DNA from: an uncultured Clostridia bacterium | Lineage (GTDB): Bacteria > Bacillota > Clostridia > Christensenellales > DTU072 | Reading direction: 5' to 3' | DNA: 45,529 bases | NCBI GenBank assembly: GCA_944349655.1 | Contig: CALVNL010000012.1 | Span: forward strand, 1-45,529 | Shown here: one piece after another, positions 25,243 to 34,363 of the stretch | How positions within the stretch are numbered: position 1 is the first letter of the stretch | How the letters are laid out: each line of letters opens with the position of its first letter | The notes under the pieces: generated by a model | Databases searched by the model: none | What the model was told of the DNA's origin: nothing | Seen by the model: the letters and a program-made list of their open reading frames with translations, nothing else | Program-made: the position numbers and the translations under genes

Positions 25243-27054
25243 ATGAGCGTCATTACCGATAAGCTGGCCACCCTGCCCGAAAAGAGCGGCGTTTATATAA
25301 TGCTGGACGAGTATGAAAACATACTCTATGTCGGCAAGGCGAAAATTCTGAAAAACAGAGTAAGGCAGTATTTTCACAATAACTTGAAGAGCGAAAAGAC
25401 TATGGCGTTAGTGGAAAAAATAGCGGATTTCCGCTATATCATAACGCCTAACGAGTACGAAGCCTTAATTCTGGAAAACAACCTCATCAAACAACACAAT
25501 CCGCCTTACAATATTCTTCTCAAGGACGACAAGACATATCCTTATATACGAATAAACGTAAAAGACAAGTTCCCCAGAGTAGAAGTCAGCTACCGTCTTC
25601 GCAGCGACGGCGCAAAGTATTTCGGACCTTATATGTTAGGGATTTCCGTTTACGACTTGTTGGAAGTTATCCGTACCGTTTTCCCTCTCAGGCATTGCAA
25701 AAATATGCCGAAAAAAGAATGCCTCGATTATCACATAGGACTTTGTTCGGCTCCGTGCAGCGGGAAAGTGACCGGCGAAGAGTATGCCAAAGACGTTTCC
25801 GACGTAATAAGGTTTTTGGAGGGAGATTATAAATTCGTGGAGGATATTCTTCGCAAAAAAATGCTTCTCTTTGCCGAAAAAGAGGAATTCGAACTGGCAA
25901 AACACTATCGCGACGTCTTGGGAATTTTGGAAAAACTGGTCAGAAAACAGACTATTCCTTTCAAACAAGACCTCAATATAGACGTTTTTACTATGGTCAG
26001 TAACGGACTTTATTCGGTAGTGAACTGTTTTTCGGTGAGGGGCGGAAAATTCCTCGGCGGCAACAATTATCCCTATTACGACGTTGACAACGCCAACGGG
26101 CTTGCTTCCTTTATTATGCAGTACTACGGGAAAAATCATATTCTGTGTAACGAAATAATAACGGGAAAGGAATTGGAGTTCAAGGAGGAACTTGCCGATT
26201 ATATCGGGCAGAAAGCAGGCAGAAAAATCGTAATAAATACTCCGTCGGGAGGGATACGGAAACAACTCGTGGAAATGGGAGAAACCAACGCCACGGAGTA
26301 CCTGTCCACCCAGATGGAAAAATTCAACCGTTATCAGGAGCTTACGAAGGGAGCGGTGGAACAGCTGCAAAAACTTCTTTCCTTGCCCGTTTTACCGAGA
26401 AGGGCGGAGTGTTACGACATATCGCACATCAGCGGTACCAACAAAGTCGCCAGTATGGTGGTTTTTACCGACGGAGAAAAGGACTCCCGTCATTACCGCC
26501 ATTTCAAGATAAGAATACCCGGCAACAACGATTTTGCCTCTATGCACGAAGCGTTGACGAGGCGGTTGGAAAAAATAGGAAATTGCGACGACCTTTCTTT
26601 TTCGGCAAAACCCGACCTTATCATTATCGACGGGGGAAAAGGACAACTTTCGTCGGCAATGAAAGCTGCGGAGGAAACGGGACATTCCGACGTCTGCTTC
26701 ATAAGCCTGGCAAAAAGGGAAGAGGAAGTCTTTTTACCCGGAAAGAGCGAAAGCGTAATTTTACCGAGAAACAGTCTGGCATTGAAATTTATCGTCAGGA
26801 TAAGGGACGAAGCGCACCGCTTTGCCATAACTCATCACCGTAATCTTCGTAAAAAACAGATGACCGAAAGCGTTTTGACGAAAATCCCGGGTATAGGAAA
26901 GAAAAAGGCAGCCGCACTTGTAGCCTCTTTCCATAAAATTTCCGCAATAAAGGAAGCGGAGGAACAAGAACTTCTCGCCGTAGCGGGAATAAACCGTAAC
27001 GATGTGGAAAATATAAAAAATTATTTCAAGGAGAACGAAAGTAATGAAGTATAA
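25243..27054 (+). CDS. uvrC: Excinuclease ABC subunit C
   Basis: Makes the two incisions around a DNA lesion after UvrA/UvrB loading. At 603 residues the length is typical. The N-terminal GIY-YIG nuclease is present (KSGVYIMLDEYENILYVGK, about 14-32). The UVR helix pair that contacts UvrB is near 200-235. The C-terminal RNase H-like nuclease (CYDISHISGT; LIIIDGGKGQL) and terminal helix-hairpin-helix (IPGIGKKKAAAL) follow. The start agrees with the family N-terminus, but there is no ribosome site and the promoter -10 ends only six bases upstream, so a leaderless message is predicted. It overlaps the next gene by 11 bases. Confidence 0.97.
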   Translation: MSVITDKLATLPEKSGVYIMLDEYENILYVGKAKILKNRVRQYFHNNLKSEKTMALVEKIADFRYIITPNEYEALILENNLIKQHNPPYNILLKDDKTYPYIRINVKDKFPRVEVSYRLRSDGAKYFGPYMLGISVYDLLEVIRTVFPLRHCKNMPKKECLDYHIGLCSAPCSGKVTGEEYAKDVSDVIRFLEGDYKFVEDILRKKMLLFAEKEEFELAKHYRDVLGILEKLVRKQTIPFKQDLNIDVFTMVSNGLYSVVNCFSVRGGKFLGGNNYPYYDVDNANGLASFIMQYYGKNHILCNEIITGKELEFKEELADYIGQKAGRKIVINTPSGGIRKQLVEMGETNATEYLSTQMEKFNRYQELTKGAVEQLQKLLSLPVLPRRAECYDISHISGTNKVASMVVFTDGEKDSRHYRHFKIRIPGNNDFASMHEALTRRLEKIGNCDDLSFSAKPDLIIIDGGKGQLSSAMKAAEETGHSDVCFISLAKREEEVFLPGKSESVILPRNSLALKFIVRIRDEAHRFAITHHRNLRKKQMTESVLTKIPGIGKKKAAALVASFHKISAIKEAEEQELLAVAGINRNDVENIKNYFKENESNEV

Positions 27055-27856
27055 AATCATTTGTTGCGATCTCGACGACACTTTGCTCGACAACGACGGA
27101 AACGTTTCGGAAGAAATAAAAAAGAGCGTGGCTCGTTTCGTGAACGCAGGGGGAAAATTTACCATAGTGACCGGCAGAATGACTGCCGGAGCCCGTCCCG
27201 TCGCCGCAGAACTCGATCTGCACGGGGAACTGATAACTTACCAGGGGTCTGTGGTGACAGACATAGATACGGGGGTTGTCCTCGACAGCATAAGTATTCC
27301 GTGGGAACAGGCTGCGGAGATAGGCAGGTATCTCGAGAGCCGCTCGGTATATTATCAGACCTACGAAGGTGACGAATTCATTACCGAAAAAGCCAACATC
27401 TATACCGTTTATTACGGAAGAATATCCCACGCGGAATTTCGCGAAACGAAAATAAAGCTCAGCGACTACATAACGAAAACACATCTTTCACCTCCCAAAC
27501 TTCTGATTATGGAACCCGAAGAGGTGGTTCCCGCACTTAAGGAGGAGCTTAAGGAAAAGTTCGGGCATATGTTCAGGATAAACACCAGCAAGCCTTTCCT
27601 GATAGAAATAATTCCCAAGGAAATGAACAAAGCCGTAGCCGTCGAAAGGTTGGGCAAAAAGTATAACGTCAAAAAAGAAGAGATAATCTGCATAGGCGAT
27701 TCGGAAAACGATTTACCTATGATACAGTACGCCGGGTTGGGAGTAGCCGTAGCTAACGCTAGCGACCTTGTCAAGCGTTACGCCGACGTCATCGCTCCCT
27801 CCAACCAAGAAAACGGCGTAGCTTGGACGATAGACAATTACGGCTTTCTGAAATAA
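27044..27856 (+). CDS. Cof-type HAD-superfamily phosphatase
   Basis: A 270-residue HAD hydrolase of the Cof/YbiV type with a C2B cap, probably a sugar-phosphate or nucleotide phosphatase in the cytoplasm. Motif I is DLDDTLLD (residues 9-16; the first Asp is the nucleophile). The motif II threonine lies in IVTGRM, and motif IV is GDSENDLPM near 225. The substrate cannot be read from the sequence. It overlaps uvrC and has AAGGAG ten bases upstream, within the uvrC 3' end. Confidence 0.93.
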   Translation: MKYKIICCDLDDTLLDNDGNVSEEIKKSVARFVNAGGKFTIVTGRMTAGARPVAAELDLHGELITYQGSVVTDIDTGVVLDSISIPWEQAAEIGRYLESRSVYYQTYEGDEFITEKANIYTVYYGRISHAEFRETKIKLSDYITKTHLSPPKLLIMEPEEVVPALKEELKEKFGHMFRINTSKPFLIEIIPKEMNKAVAVERLGKKYNVKKEEIICIGDSENDLPMIQYAGLGVAVANASDLVKRYADVIAPSNQENGVAWTIDNYGFLK

Positions 27857-27935
27857 ATTATACGAACCGATTTACCGATAGAAAGTATTATAATGATATC
27901 CGCTTCATAAGATTAGTCGTGAGCCTTGTGCGGTA

Positions 27936-27964
27936 TTGACTATTTTTATTAAAGAGGGTATAAT
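27936..27964 (+). promoter_or_regulatory. Consensus promoter abutting the murB start codon
   Basis: -35 TTGACT (27936-27941), 17-bp spacer, perfect -10 TATAAT (27959-27964), with the murB ATG beginning at the very next base. The spacer itself contains the Shine-Dalgarno-like GAGGG. Transcription from this box would start near 27971, inside the coding region as annotated. Confidence 0.7.
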
Positions 27965-28834
27965 ATGAAAACCGATTTAACCCCTTTGGACGCCTCTAAA
28001 ATTTCCTCTTTGGGGGCGGGCGGTATGTTTAAAAACGTGTGTATTGTTAAAGAAAAAGGCGATATAAGGCGTTTTTACGAAAAGTACGGCGGGGAAAAAA
28101 TCCTCATAGCAGGCGGCTTGACCAATACTCTTGTGTTAAGCGGCGGAACCGATGAAAAGGTACTTTTTTGCGGACTTTTCAAGGGGACGGAAGTAAAAAG
28201 CGAGTATATAAAGTGCCTTGCCGGCGAAAGATTGTGCGCCGTGGCGAGCGAAGCGGAAAAAAACGGGCTTTCGGGTGCGGAAAATATTTCGGGAATACCC
28301 GGGACTGTGGGCGGAGCGGTATTCGGTAACGCAGGAAGTTTCGGTAGCGAAATATCCGACCTGGTGGTCAACGCAGAAGTTTTCCGTACCGACGACGGGA
28401 AAACGGAGATTCTCGACCGACGGGAACTCGGATTTTCTTACCGCAAGAGTATTCTGAGACCCGATAAGGATTTCGTTTGCGAAGTTACTCTCAATTTTAA
28501 GCGGGAACAGCGGGAAGAAATCAGAAAAAAAGTTATTTCCGTATCCGCAAAAAGAGCGGCGACGCAACCTAAAAAACCGAGCTTAGGCAGCGTTTTCAAA
28601 AGAGCGGGCGACGTTTCCGCAGGGTTCTATATCGAAAAAGCGGGCTTAAAAGGGTTTGGCTATGGCGGAATGGCTTTTTCCGACCTGCACGCCAATTTTA
28701 TAGTAAACAAGGGCGGCGGAACGCCCGAAGAATATCTTTATCTTATGACGCTTGCGGAAAAAAAGGTTTTCGAAACGTTCGGGATAAGACTTGTCAGAGA
28801 GGTAAAAGTTTTAGGTGAGAGCGGAAATTCTTGA
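27965..28834 (+). CDS. murB: UDP-N-acetylenolpyruvoylglucosamine reductase
   Basis: FAD/NADPH enzyme that reduces the enolpyruvyl group to give UDP-MurNAc, upstream of the MurC step. At 289 residues it is close to short MurB forms. FAD-binding motifs are SSLGAGGMF near the N-terminus, LIAGGLTNTLV near 55 and GIPGTVGGAVFGNAG near 107-121. The active-site segment is KPSLGSVFKR near 203, ending with a glutamate-bearing LVREVK. The start is ambiguous: ATG 27965 has GAGGG upstream but lies directly against the promoter -10; TTG 27986 is another in-frame option that would fit transcription from that promoter. It overlaps whiA by 20 bases. Confidence 0.93.
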   Translation: MKTDLTPLDASKISSLGAGGMFKNVCIVKEKGDIRRFYEKYGGEKILIAGGLTNTLVLSGGTDEKVLFCGLFKGTEVKSEYIKCLAGERLCAVASEAEKNGLSGAENISGIPGTVGGAVFGNAGSFGSEISDLVVNAEVFRTDDGKTEILDRRELGFSYRKSILRPDKDFVCEVTLNFKREQREEIRKKVISVSAKRAATQPKKPSLGSVFKRAGDVSAGFYIEKAGLKGFGYGGMAFSDLHANFIVNKGGGTPEEYLYLMTLAEKKVFETFGIRLVREVKVLGESGNS

Positions 28835-29792
28835 GGAAGTCAGGAAGGACTTTTTATCGACGGAAGAGAAGGACTGTTGCAAGACGGCTTTTCTCAGCGC
28901 GGCGATAAGGGGGGCAGGCGAACTCGGGTTTACCTTCAAGGGTTTTGCCTTGTCTTTCCGCTTATCCGACCCGAGACTTGCCGATAAGATAGCCGAATGT
29001 ATAAATTCCCTTTGCAAAATCAACCTTGTAAAGGAAGAAAGCTATATCGATATGGGGTATTCCAAAGGGAACTTCTACACTCTTGCCGTACCCGTGGAAA
29101 CGGCGGCTTCACTTTTGGAACGGTGCGCCATCGTCCGCAACAAATGCGAAATAGTGGAGGAACTTCCTTCCTCTCTGGTGGGCAAAAACTGCTGTAAAAA
29201 GGCATATTTACGAGGGTTGTTTCTCTCCTGCGGATATCTTGCCGTACCCGATCAGATAAGCGAATGGAGCGGAGGAAAAACCCGTAGCGGCTACGCTATG
29301 GAATTCAATCTTAATTCCGCCATAGTTATGGAAGGGGTAAGGAAACTCATAGCGACGGCTGCGAAGCTGCCGTTATCGAAAATTCTGGTACGCAAGAAAG
29401 GAAGCGTAGTTTATCTGAAAACCGCCGAAGCGGTAAGCGCGGTGCTTGCGGCTGCGGGGAGTTCGTCGGGGGTATTGGCTTTACAGGAAATTATCGCCGA
29501 GAGACAATGGAAAAACGATATTAACCGAGTCAACAATTTCGATCTTGCCAACGTGGAAAAATCCATGGCGGCAAGCGAAAAACAGCTTGCGGACATAGAA
29601 AAAATCGACCGCACGGTGGGGATAGACTCCTTAGGCGCGGCATTAGCAGAAACTTGTCGCATGCGAAGAGCTTATCCGGACGCGGGGTTAGCCGAACTCG
29701 GAGAAAAATTCTCTCCTCCGATAAGTAAAAGCTGTATAAATCACAGATTACGTAAAATATCCGCTTTGGCGGAAGGTTTGAAAGAAAATTAA
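28815..29792 (+). CDS. whiA: WhiA sporulation/cell-division regulator
   Basis: A 325-residue DNA-binding protein of the WhiA family, which in Firmicutes influences cell division and chromosome segregation. The N-terminal LAGLIDADG-like domain (EEKDCCKTAFLSAAIRGAGE) and the linker IDMGYSKGNFY are seen. The C-terminal helix-turn-helix is LAELGEKFSPPISKSCINH. The GTG start at 28815 lies within murB; GAGAGG is 12 bases upstream. In many Clostridia rapZ and yvcK genes separate murB from whiA, and both are absent here. dnaE follows 24 bases later. Confidence 0.93.
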   Translation: MRAEILEEVRKDFLSTEEKDCCKTAFLSAAIRGAGELGFTFKGFALSFRLSDPRLADKIAECINSLCKINLVKEESYIDMGYSKGNFYTLAVPVETAASLLERCAIVRNKCEIVEELPSSLVGKNCCKKAYLRGLFLSCGYLAVPDQISEWSGGKTRSGYAMEFNLNSAIVMEGVRKLIATAAKLPLSKILVRKKGSVVYLKTAEAVSAVLAAAGSSSGVLALQEIIAERQWKNDINRVNNFDLANVEKSMAASEKQLADIEKIDRTVGIDSLGAALAETCRMRRAYPDAGLAELGEKFSPPISKSCINHRLRKISALAEGLKEN

Positions 29793-29816
29793 AGGGGAAA
29801 AGGACATAAGAGAAAT

Positions 29817-32800
29817 ATGAAAGAATTTATACATTTGCACAATCACACCGAATACAGCCTTCTGGACGGTTGCTGCCGAATAAACGCTTTGGTGGACAAG
29901 GCTGCGGAATCGGGAGCGAGAGCCGTCGCTATAACCGACCACGGCAATATGTACGGGGTTATGAAGTTTTATCACGCTTGTCTGGACAAGAAGATAAAGC
30001 CCATCATAGGGTGTGAGTTTTACGTTGCGGAGGATCTGAAATTAAAAGACAAGGAACACTCGACGAGATATCATCTCATTTTGCTTGCCAAGTCTTTACA
30101 GGGTTTTCACAATCTTATCAAACTTTCCAGCATAGGTTACGTGGACGGATTTTACGACCGTCCGAGAATAGATTACGAGGTTCTGAAAACGCACTCCGAG
30201 GGACTTATTTGTCTCAGCGGCTGCGTGGCGGGAGCTTTAAGTCAATTCCTTCTCGACCCGAACCGTTCCGATCCGTACGGCGACGCCTTGGCGTACGCTA
30301 AAAAAACCATGGAAATGTTCGAGCCGGGCGATTACTATATCGAAATACAAAACCACGGGTTGGCGGACGAACTGAAAGTTCTGCCTTTATTGCGAAAAAT
30401 AGCAAAAGAACTGGGTATTAAAACGGTAGCCACGAACGATTTGCACTATCTGAACAAAAGCGACGCCAAAGCTCACGACGTTTTACTCTGTATTCAGACG
30501 ATGCGCGACTACGACGACCCCACGCGTTTCCGTTTTCCCAACGACGAGTTTTATTATAAGAGCTATGATGAGATGTTAGAGCTTTTCGGGGAGGAAGAGT
30601 CTCTTCTCGCAACGATAGAAATCGCCGACAAATGCGACTACCAGATACCGCTCAAGCAGTATAAAATTCCTAAATACCAATTACCCGAAGGGTTCGAAAC
30701 AGATAAAGATTACCTGGAATATCTGGCGTTCAACGGATTGAAAGAGCGTTACGGCACCATTACGCCGGAGATAGAGGAAAGAGCGAGATACGAACTGGAC
30801 GTTATAAACACGTCGGGATATAACTCCTATTTCCTTATCGTGTGGGATTATATAAACTATGCAAAGTCCCAAGGTATTCCCGTAGGACCGGGCAGAGGTA
30901 GCGGCGTGGGCAGTATCATAGCTTACGCCATCAAAATAACCGACGTAGAGCCGTTGCAATACGACCTGATATTCGAAAGGTTTTTGAACCCGTCGAGACG
31001 AACCATGCCGGATATAGACGTGGACTTTTGCAGCGACAGACGAGAGGAAGTCATTGACTACGTCCACAAAAAATACGGCGACGAAAACGTGGTACAGATA
31101 ATAACTTTCGGTAAAATGAAAAAGAAAAACGCCATAAAAAACGTGGCGAGAGTATTCAAAATACCGTTTTCCGAAAGCAACGCATTGGTGAAATACATCA
31201 CCGACAACGACAAGAAAGTCCATATAAAAAATCTCCTCGACCCCAACGACAAGAATTCTGTTCCCGAGCTTATCGAACTGTATAAAAACGAAAAATACAA
31301 AAATATTTTCGACATAGCCATGGAGATAGAGGATATGCCCAGAGACAGGGGCAAACACGCCGCCGGAGTAATAATCGGCAGTTCGGCAGTCAGCAATACC
31401 GTACCTTTGAGCCGCAACGGAGAAGACATAACCACACAATTCGATATGAACGAATGTGAGGAGTTAGGGTTGCTAAAAATGGACTTTTTGGCACTCAAAA
31501 CCCTGACCGATATAAAAATGGCTTGTGACTTCGTGCACGAATACAAGGGAAAGGACGTGGATTTCCATCAACTCGGATACGAAGATCAGGAAGTTTACAA
31601 AATGATAGGTAACGGCGAAACGGAGACGGTATTCCAGCTGGAAAGCGGCGGTATGAAATCCTTTATGAAACAGCTTAAGCCGACGCTTCTCGAAGAAATT
31701 ATCGCAGGGGTAGCGCTTTACCGACCGGGCCCGTTGGAGTATATTCCGCAGTACGTTTACAACAAGCAGCATCAGGACAAGATAGACTATCGTCATCCGA
31801 AACTGAAGGACATATTGAAAACCACTTACGGCATTATAGTGTATCAGGAACAGGCGATGAGAATAACGCAGGTTTTGGCAGGTTACACTATGGCGGAAGC
31901 CGACAACTTCCGTAAATTCATATCCAAGAAAAAAATGGAAGAAGTTCCCGCCCAAAGAAAGAAATTCGTGGACGGGTGCGTGGCAAACGACGTGGACAGA
32001 GGATTTGCCGAAAAACTCTGGGACGACCTGGAAGCATTCGGAAACTACGCTTTCAACAAGTCGCACGCGGCAGCCTATGCGGTACTGAGTTATCAGACGG
32101 CATATCTGAAGCACTATTATCCCGTGGAATATCTCTGTTCCGTCATAAACAACCGTCTGGGTAATTTCGACGATACGGGCAAGTACCTCAAACTCATAAA
32201 GGATATGGGACTTACCCTCTATCAACCCGACATAAACGCGTCGGGTGGAATTTTCCTGCCCGAAAAAGACGGTATCCGTTACGGTCTCGTGTGTCTGAAA
32301 AACGTAGGAAAGGCGGCTATAGACGCAGTGGTGGCGGAAAGGAACAAAAACGGTCCTTTTAAGGATTTATCCGATTTTATACGCAGAGTACCGAGCGAAG
32401 CCATCAACAAGCGTATGGTGGAAAGTCTGATAAAGGGCGGAGCTTTCGACTGTTTCGGCTATAACAGAACCACCCTTATGGCTAACTACGAACAAGTTAT
32501 GGATATGGAAGCCAACACCAAAAAACTTTTAAGCGACGGACAGATGGTATTCGATTTTATGTTGCGAAGCAACTACAAATACAAAGTGCTGCCCGAAAAC
32601 GAAAAAGTCAAGCTGGCGTTCGAAAAAGACGTGGCGGGCAGGTACATTACAGGACACCCCCTCAACCGTTATGCCAAGGAATTCGAAAAGTTCCGTTTCA
32701 ATACCTCTATGCTTCTGCCCGTCAAGGTGGAGGAAACGGTGGAGGAAGGCGAAGGAACGGAGGAAGACGCAGCCGTTAGCGAAAAGGAAATTTATCAGGT

Positions 32801-33344
32801 AAAAAACGGCGAGAGAGTCAGTTTCGGCGGGATACTAAGCGGAGTTACGGTAAAAACTTCGCAAAAAACGGGTCAGAGATGGGGTTATGCCACGTTGGAA
32901 GACCTTTACGGCAGTACGGAAATAGTGTTTTACGGTAATACGTATAAAAACTATTCCGGCTTGCTTACCGACGACGCCATAGTCAAACTCAGCGGAAAAA
33001 TAGTCCTCGCCGAAGATCTGCCGCCGAAGATAGAAGTGCTGGCGGTCACTCCGTGGGAAGTGTCCGACGCCGCACCCGTGGAAGACGACAGAACGCTTTG
33101 CCTCCGATTGGGGGACGACAAATATCTTTTCGACAGGGTAATGGCATACCTGAAAGACCACATAGGACCGGGGTGCAAAGTCATAGTGCAGCTGGAAAGC
33201 ACGGCGCCCGACGGTACGAGAAAGGCAAAAGGTTACAGAATGAACTTTACCGTGGAAGGAGTGGATATGCTGAAATCCGATCTTATCGGAATGCTCGGCT
33301 ACGGCAACGTAAAAATCATTTCTCCCGAGGGGAAAAACTCTTGA
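29817..33344 (+). CDS. dnaE: DNA polymerase III alpha subunit, DnaE type
   Basis: Replicative polymerase of 1175 residues. The N-terminal PHP domain is LHNHTEYSLLDGCC, with AITDHGNMYG (about residues 7-50). The catalytic palm has GPGRGSGVGS near 360 and the double aspartate in PDIDVDFC near 400. The finger/thumb region includes YRPGPLEYIP and NKSHAAAYA. A helix-hairpin-helix segment and an OB-fold (GERVSFGGILSGV near 1000) follow. It lacks the internal proofreading exonuclease of PolC, so it is the DnaE form; whether DnaE1 or DnaE3 is not resolved by eye. It is co-transcribed with murB-whiA and ends at a terminator that lies inside the convergent gene. Confidence 0.97.
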   Translation: MKEFIHLHNHTEYSLLDGCCRINALVDKAAESGARAVAITDHGNMYGVMKFYHACLDKKIKPIIGCEFYVAEDLKLKDKEHSTRYHLILLAKSLQGFHNLIKLSSIGYVDGFYDRPRIDYEVLKTHSEGLICLSGCVAGALSQFLLDPNRSDPYGDALAYAKKTMEMFEPGDYYIEIQNHGLADELKVLPLLRKIAKELGIKTVATNDLHYLNKSDAKAHDVLLCIQTMRDYDDPTRFRFPNDEFYYKSYDEMLELFGEEESLLATIEIADKCDYQIPLKQYKIPKYQLPEGFETDKDYLEYLAFNGLKERYGTITPEIEERARYELDVINTSGYNSYFLIVWDYINYAKSQGIPVGPGRGSGVGSIIAYAIKITDVEPLQYDLIFERFLNPSRRTMPDIDVDFCSDRREEVIDYVHKKYGDENVVQIITFGKMKKKNAIKNVARVFKIPFSESNALVKYITDNDKKVHIKNLLDPNDKNSVPELIELYKNEKYKNIFDIAMEIEDMPRDRGKHAAGVIIGSSAVSNTVPLSRNGEDITTQFDMNECEELGLLKMDFLALKTLTDIKMACDFVHEYKGKDVDFHQLGYEDQEVYKMIGNGETETVFQLESGGMKSFMKQLKPTLLEEIIAGVALYRPGPLEYIPQYVYNKQHQDKIDYRHPKLKDILKTTYGIIVYQEQAMRITQVLAGYTMAEADNFRKFISKKKMEEVPAQRKKFVDGCVANDVDRGFAEKLWDDLEAFGNYAFNKSHAAAYAVLSYQTAYLKHYYPVEYLCSVINNRLGNFDDTGKYLKLIKDMGLTLYQPDINASGGIFLPEKDGIRYGLVCLKNVGKAAIDAVVAERNKNGPFKDLSDFIRRVPSEAINKRMVESLIKGGAFDCFGYNRTTLMANYEQVMDMEANTKKLLSDGQMVFDFMLRSNYKYKVLPENEKVKLAFEKDVAGRYITGHPLNRYAKEFEKFRFNTSMLLPVKVEETVEEGEGTEEDAAVSEKEIYQVKNGERVSFGGILSGVTVKTSQKTGQRWGYATLEDLYGSTEIVFYGNTYKNYSGLLTDDAIVKLSGKIVLAEDLPPKIEVLAVTPWEVSDAAPVEDDRTLCLRLGDDKYLFDRVMAYLKDHIGPGCKVIVQLESTAPDGTRKAKGYRMNFTVEGVDMLKSDLIGMLGYGNVKIISPEGKNS

Positions 33345-34317
33345 TTTTTCGATTAAATACAGGAACCGAAGGCGTGATTACGCCTTCTTTTTTTGCGATT
33401 TTCTTGCGGAAATAGAAGAAAATATAGAGCATGGTCACGACGGCTCCCGCCGTTCCGAGAACGGGGTAAAGGGTGTTGACGATAAGGGCAAATCCCGCTT
33501 GAGAAGCGAGGGTAGCCAGAGCGGTTACGACAACCGATTTTATTTTCCCTTTTCCTGCCGAAACGGCAAGACTTCCCGTGAGGGTAGTAAAGATGGCAAG
33601 ATATACGACTATGTCGCCGAACTTTTCCATTCCCGCCCGTTTTGCCGCCACGAGAACGGGCATCGAAGAAGACAAGTCGTAACGAATGATACAGTAAACG
33701 GCGACGAGGAGAGCCGTCAGCACGACGCCGCTTATTACGGAAGTCGCCACGCACTCTTTTTCGGTAAAGTCTCCGCTCATAGTGGACACGAAATATCCGC
33801 CGCCGATCACGTTCATCGCGGCATAGGTAAAACTCGGTAAAATTACGAATTTTTCCTCGGGAGGAAGGGCGGGACTTTTAAAAAAAAGTACGGCAACGGT
33901 GAGGATAATCAACGGAACGAGCAGGAAATTGACGAATTTTATTTTTTCCACTCCCGCGAGGACCACGATAAGGGAAAGTACCGCACTTATAATTCCGCCG
34001 CCGTGGAACCCGAAAAGGGAAAAAATAACTTCCTCGCTTCCCGCTATCATGGCGCAGTAAGTGACGGCGTTACTTATCTTTACGATAAATTCGGCCACGA
34101 AAGCACCTTTTCCCCAAAGCGCAGAGGGGTCTCCCGAAGTCAGGCGTCCGGCTTTCAGAAAAAAATAACAGCTTGCGCCGAGGCACATTCCGCTGAGCAA
34201 CGGAACGAAAATCGAAGTATGCCCGAAGTATAGAGCTATTTCTCTTCCCGAAGCGAACCCGGCTCCTATCAAGGAGCCGATAAAGGTAGCCGCGGTAGCG
34301 AAAATTCTGTAACGCAT
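33316..34317 (-). CDS. YkvI-like integral membrane protein
   Basis: A 333-residue protein with about ten membrane helices, of the YkvI family (COG3949), distantly related to amino-acid/sodium symporters. The N-terminus has the family signature TFIGSLIGAGFASGREI (residues 12-28). No substrate is established. The ATG has no ribosome site, and a nine-base stem loop covers the start codon. The last 29 bases overlap the dnaE 3' end in the opposite direction, and the dnaE terminator hairpin encodes the stretch KEGVITPS. It lies 46 bases after the ABC permease gene and may be read from that operon. Confidence 0.82.
   Translation of the reverse strand: MRYRIFATAATFIGSLIGAGFASGREIALYFGHTSIFVPLLSGMCLGASCYFFLKAGRLTSGDPSALWGKGAFVAEFIVKISNAVTYCAMIAGSEEVIFSLFGFHGGGIISAVLSLIVVLAGVEKIKFVNFLLVPLIILTVAVLFFKSPALPPEEKFVILPSFTYAAMNVIGGGYFVSTMSGDFTEKECVATSVISGVVLTALLVAVYCIIRYDLSSSMPVLVAAKRAGMEKFGDIVVYLAIFTTLTGSLAVSAGKGKIKSVVVTALATLASQAGFALIVNTLYPVLGTAGAVVTMLYIFFYFRKKIAKKEGVITPSVPVFNRKIKSFSPREK
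33368..33394 (+). terminator. Intrinsic terminator of the murB-whiA-dnaE operon
   Basis: Perfect eight-base stem GAAGGCGT/ACGCCTTC, loop GATT, then seven T. It sits inside the coding region of the convergent ykvI-like gene. Confidence 0.9.
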
Positions 34318-34335
34318 AGCATTATTCTATGCGTT
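34311..34335. repeat. Stem-loop over the ykvI-like start codon
   Basis: Perfect nine-base inverted repeat AACGCATAG/CTATGCGTT with a seven-base loop CATTATT. On the minus strand the start codon is in the second arm, so a longer transcript from the ABC operon would hide it. TAGAAT six bases before the ATG on that strand is -10-like, without a good -35. Confidence 0.5.
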
Positions 34336-34363
34336 TTAAGTTAATAATTATTACAAAAGTGTT

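Noticed and set aside
34261..34278. GGCTCC/GGAGCC stem as a terminator
   Set aside because: It lies within the coding sequence of the ykvI-like gene and lacks a T tract on either strand.
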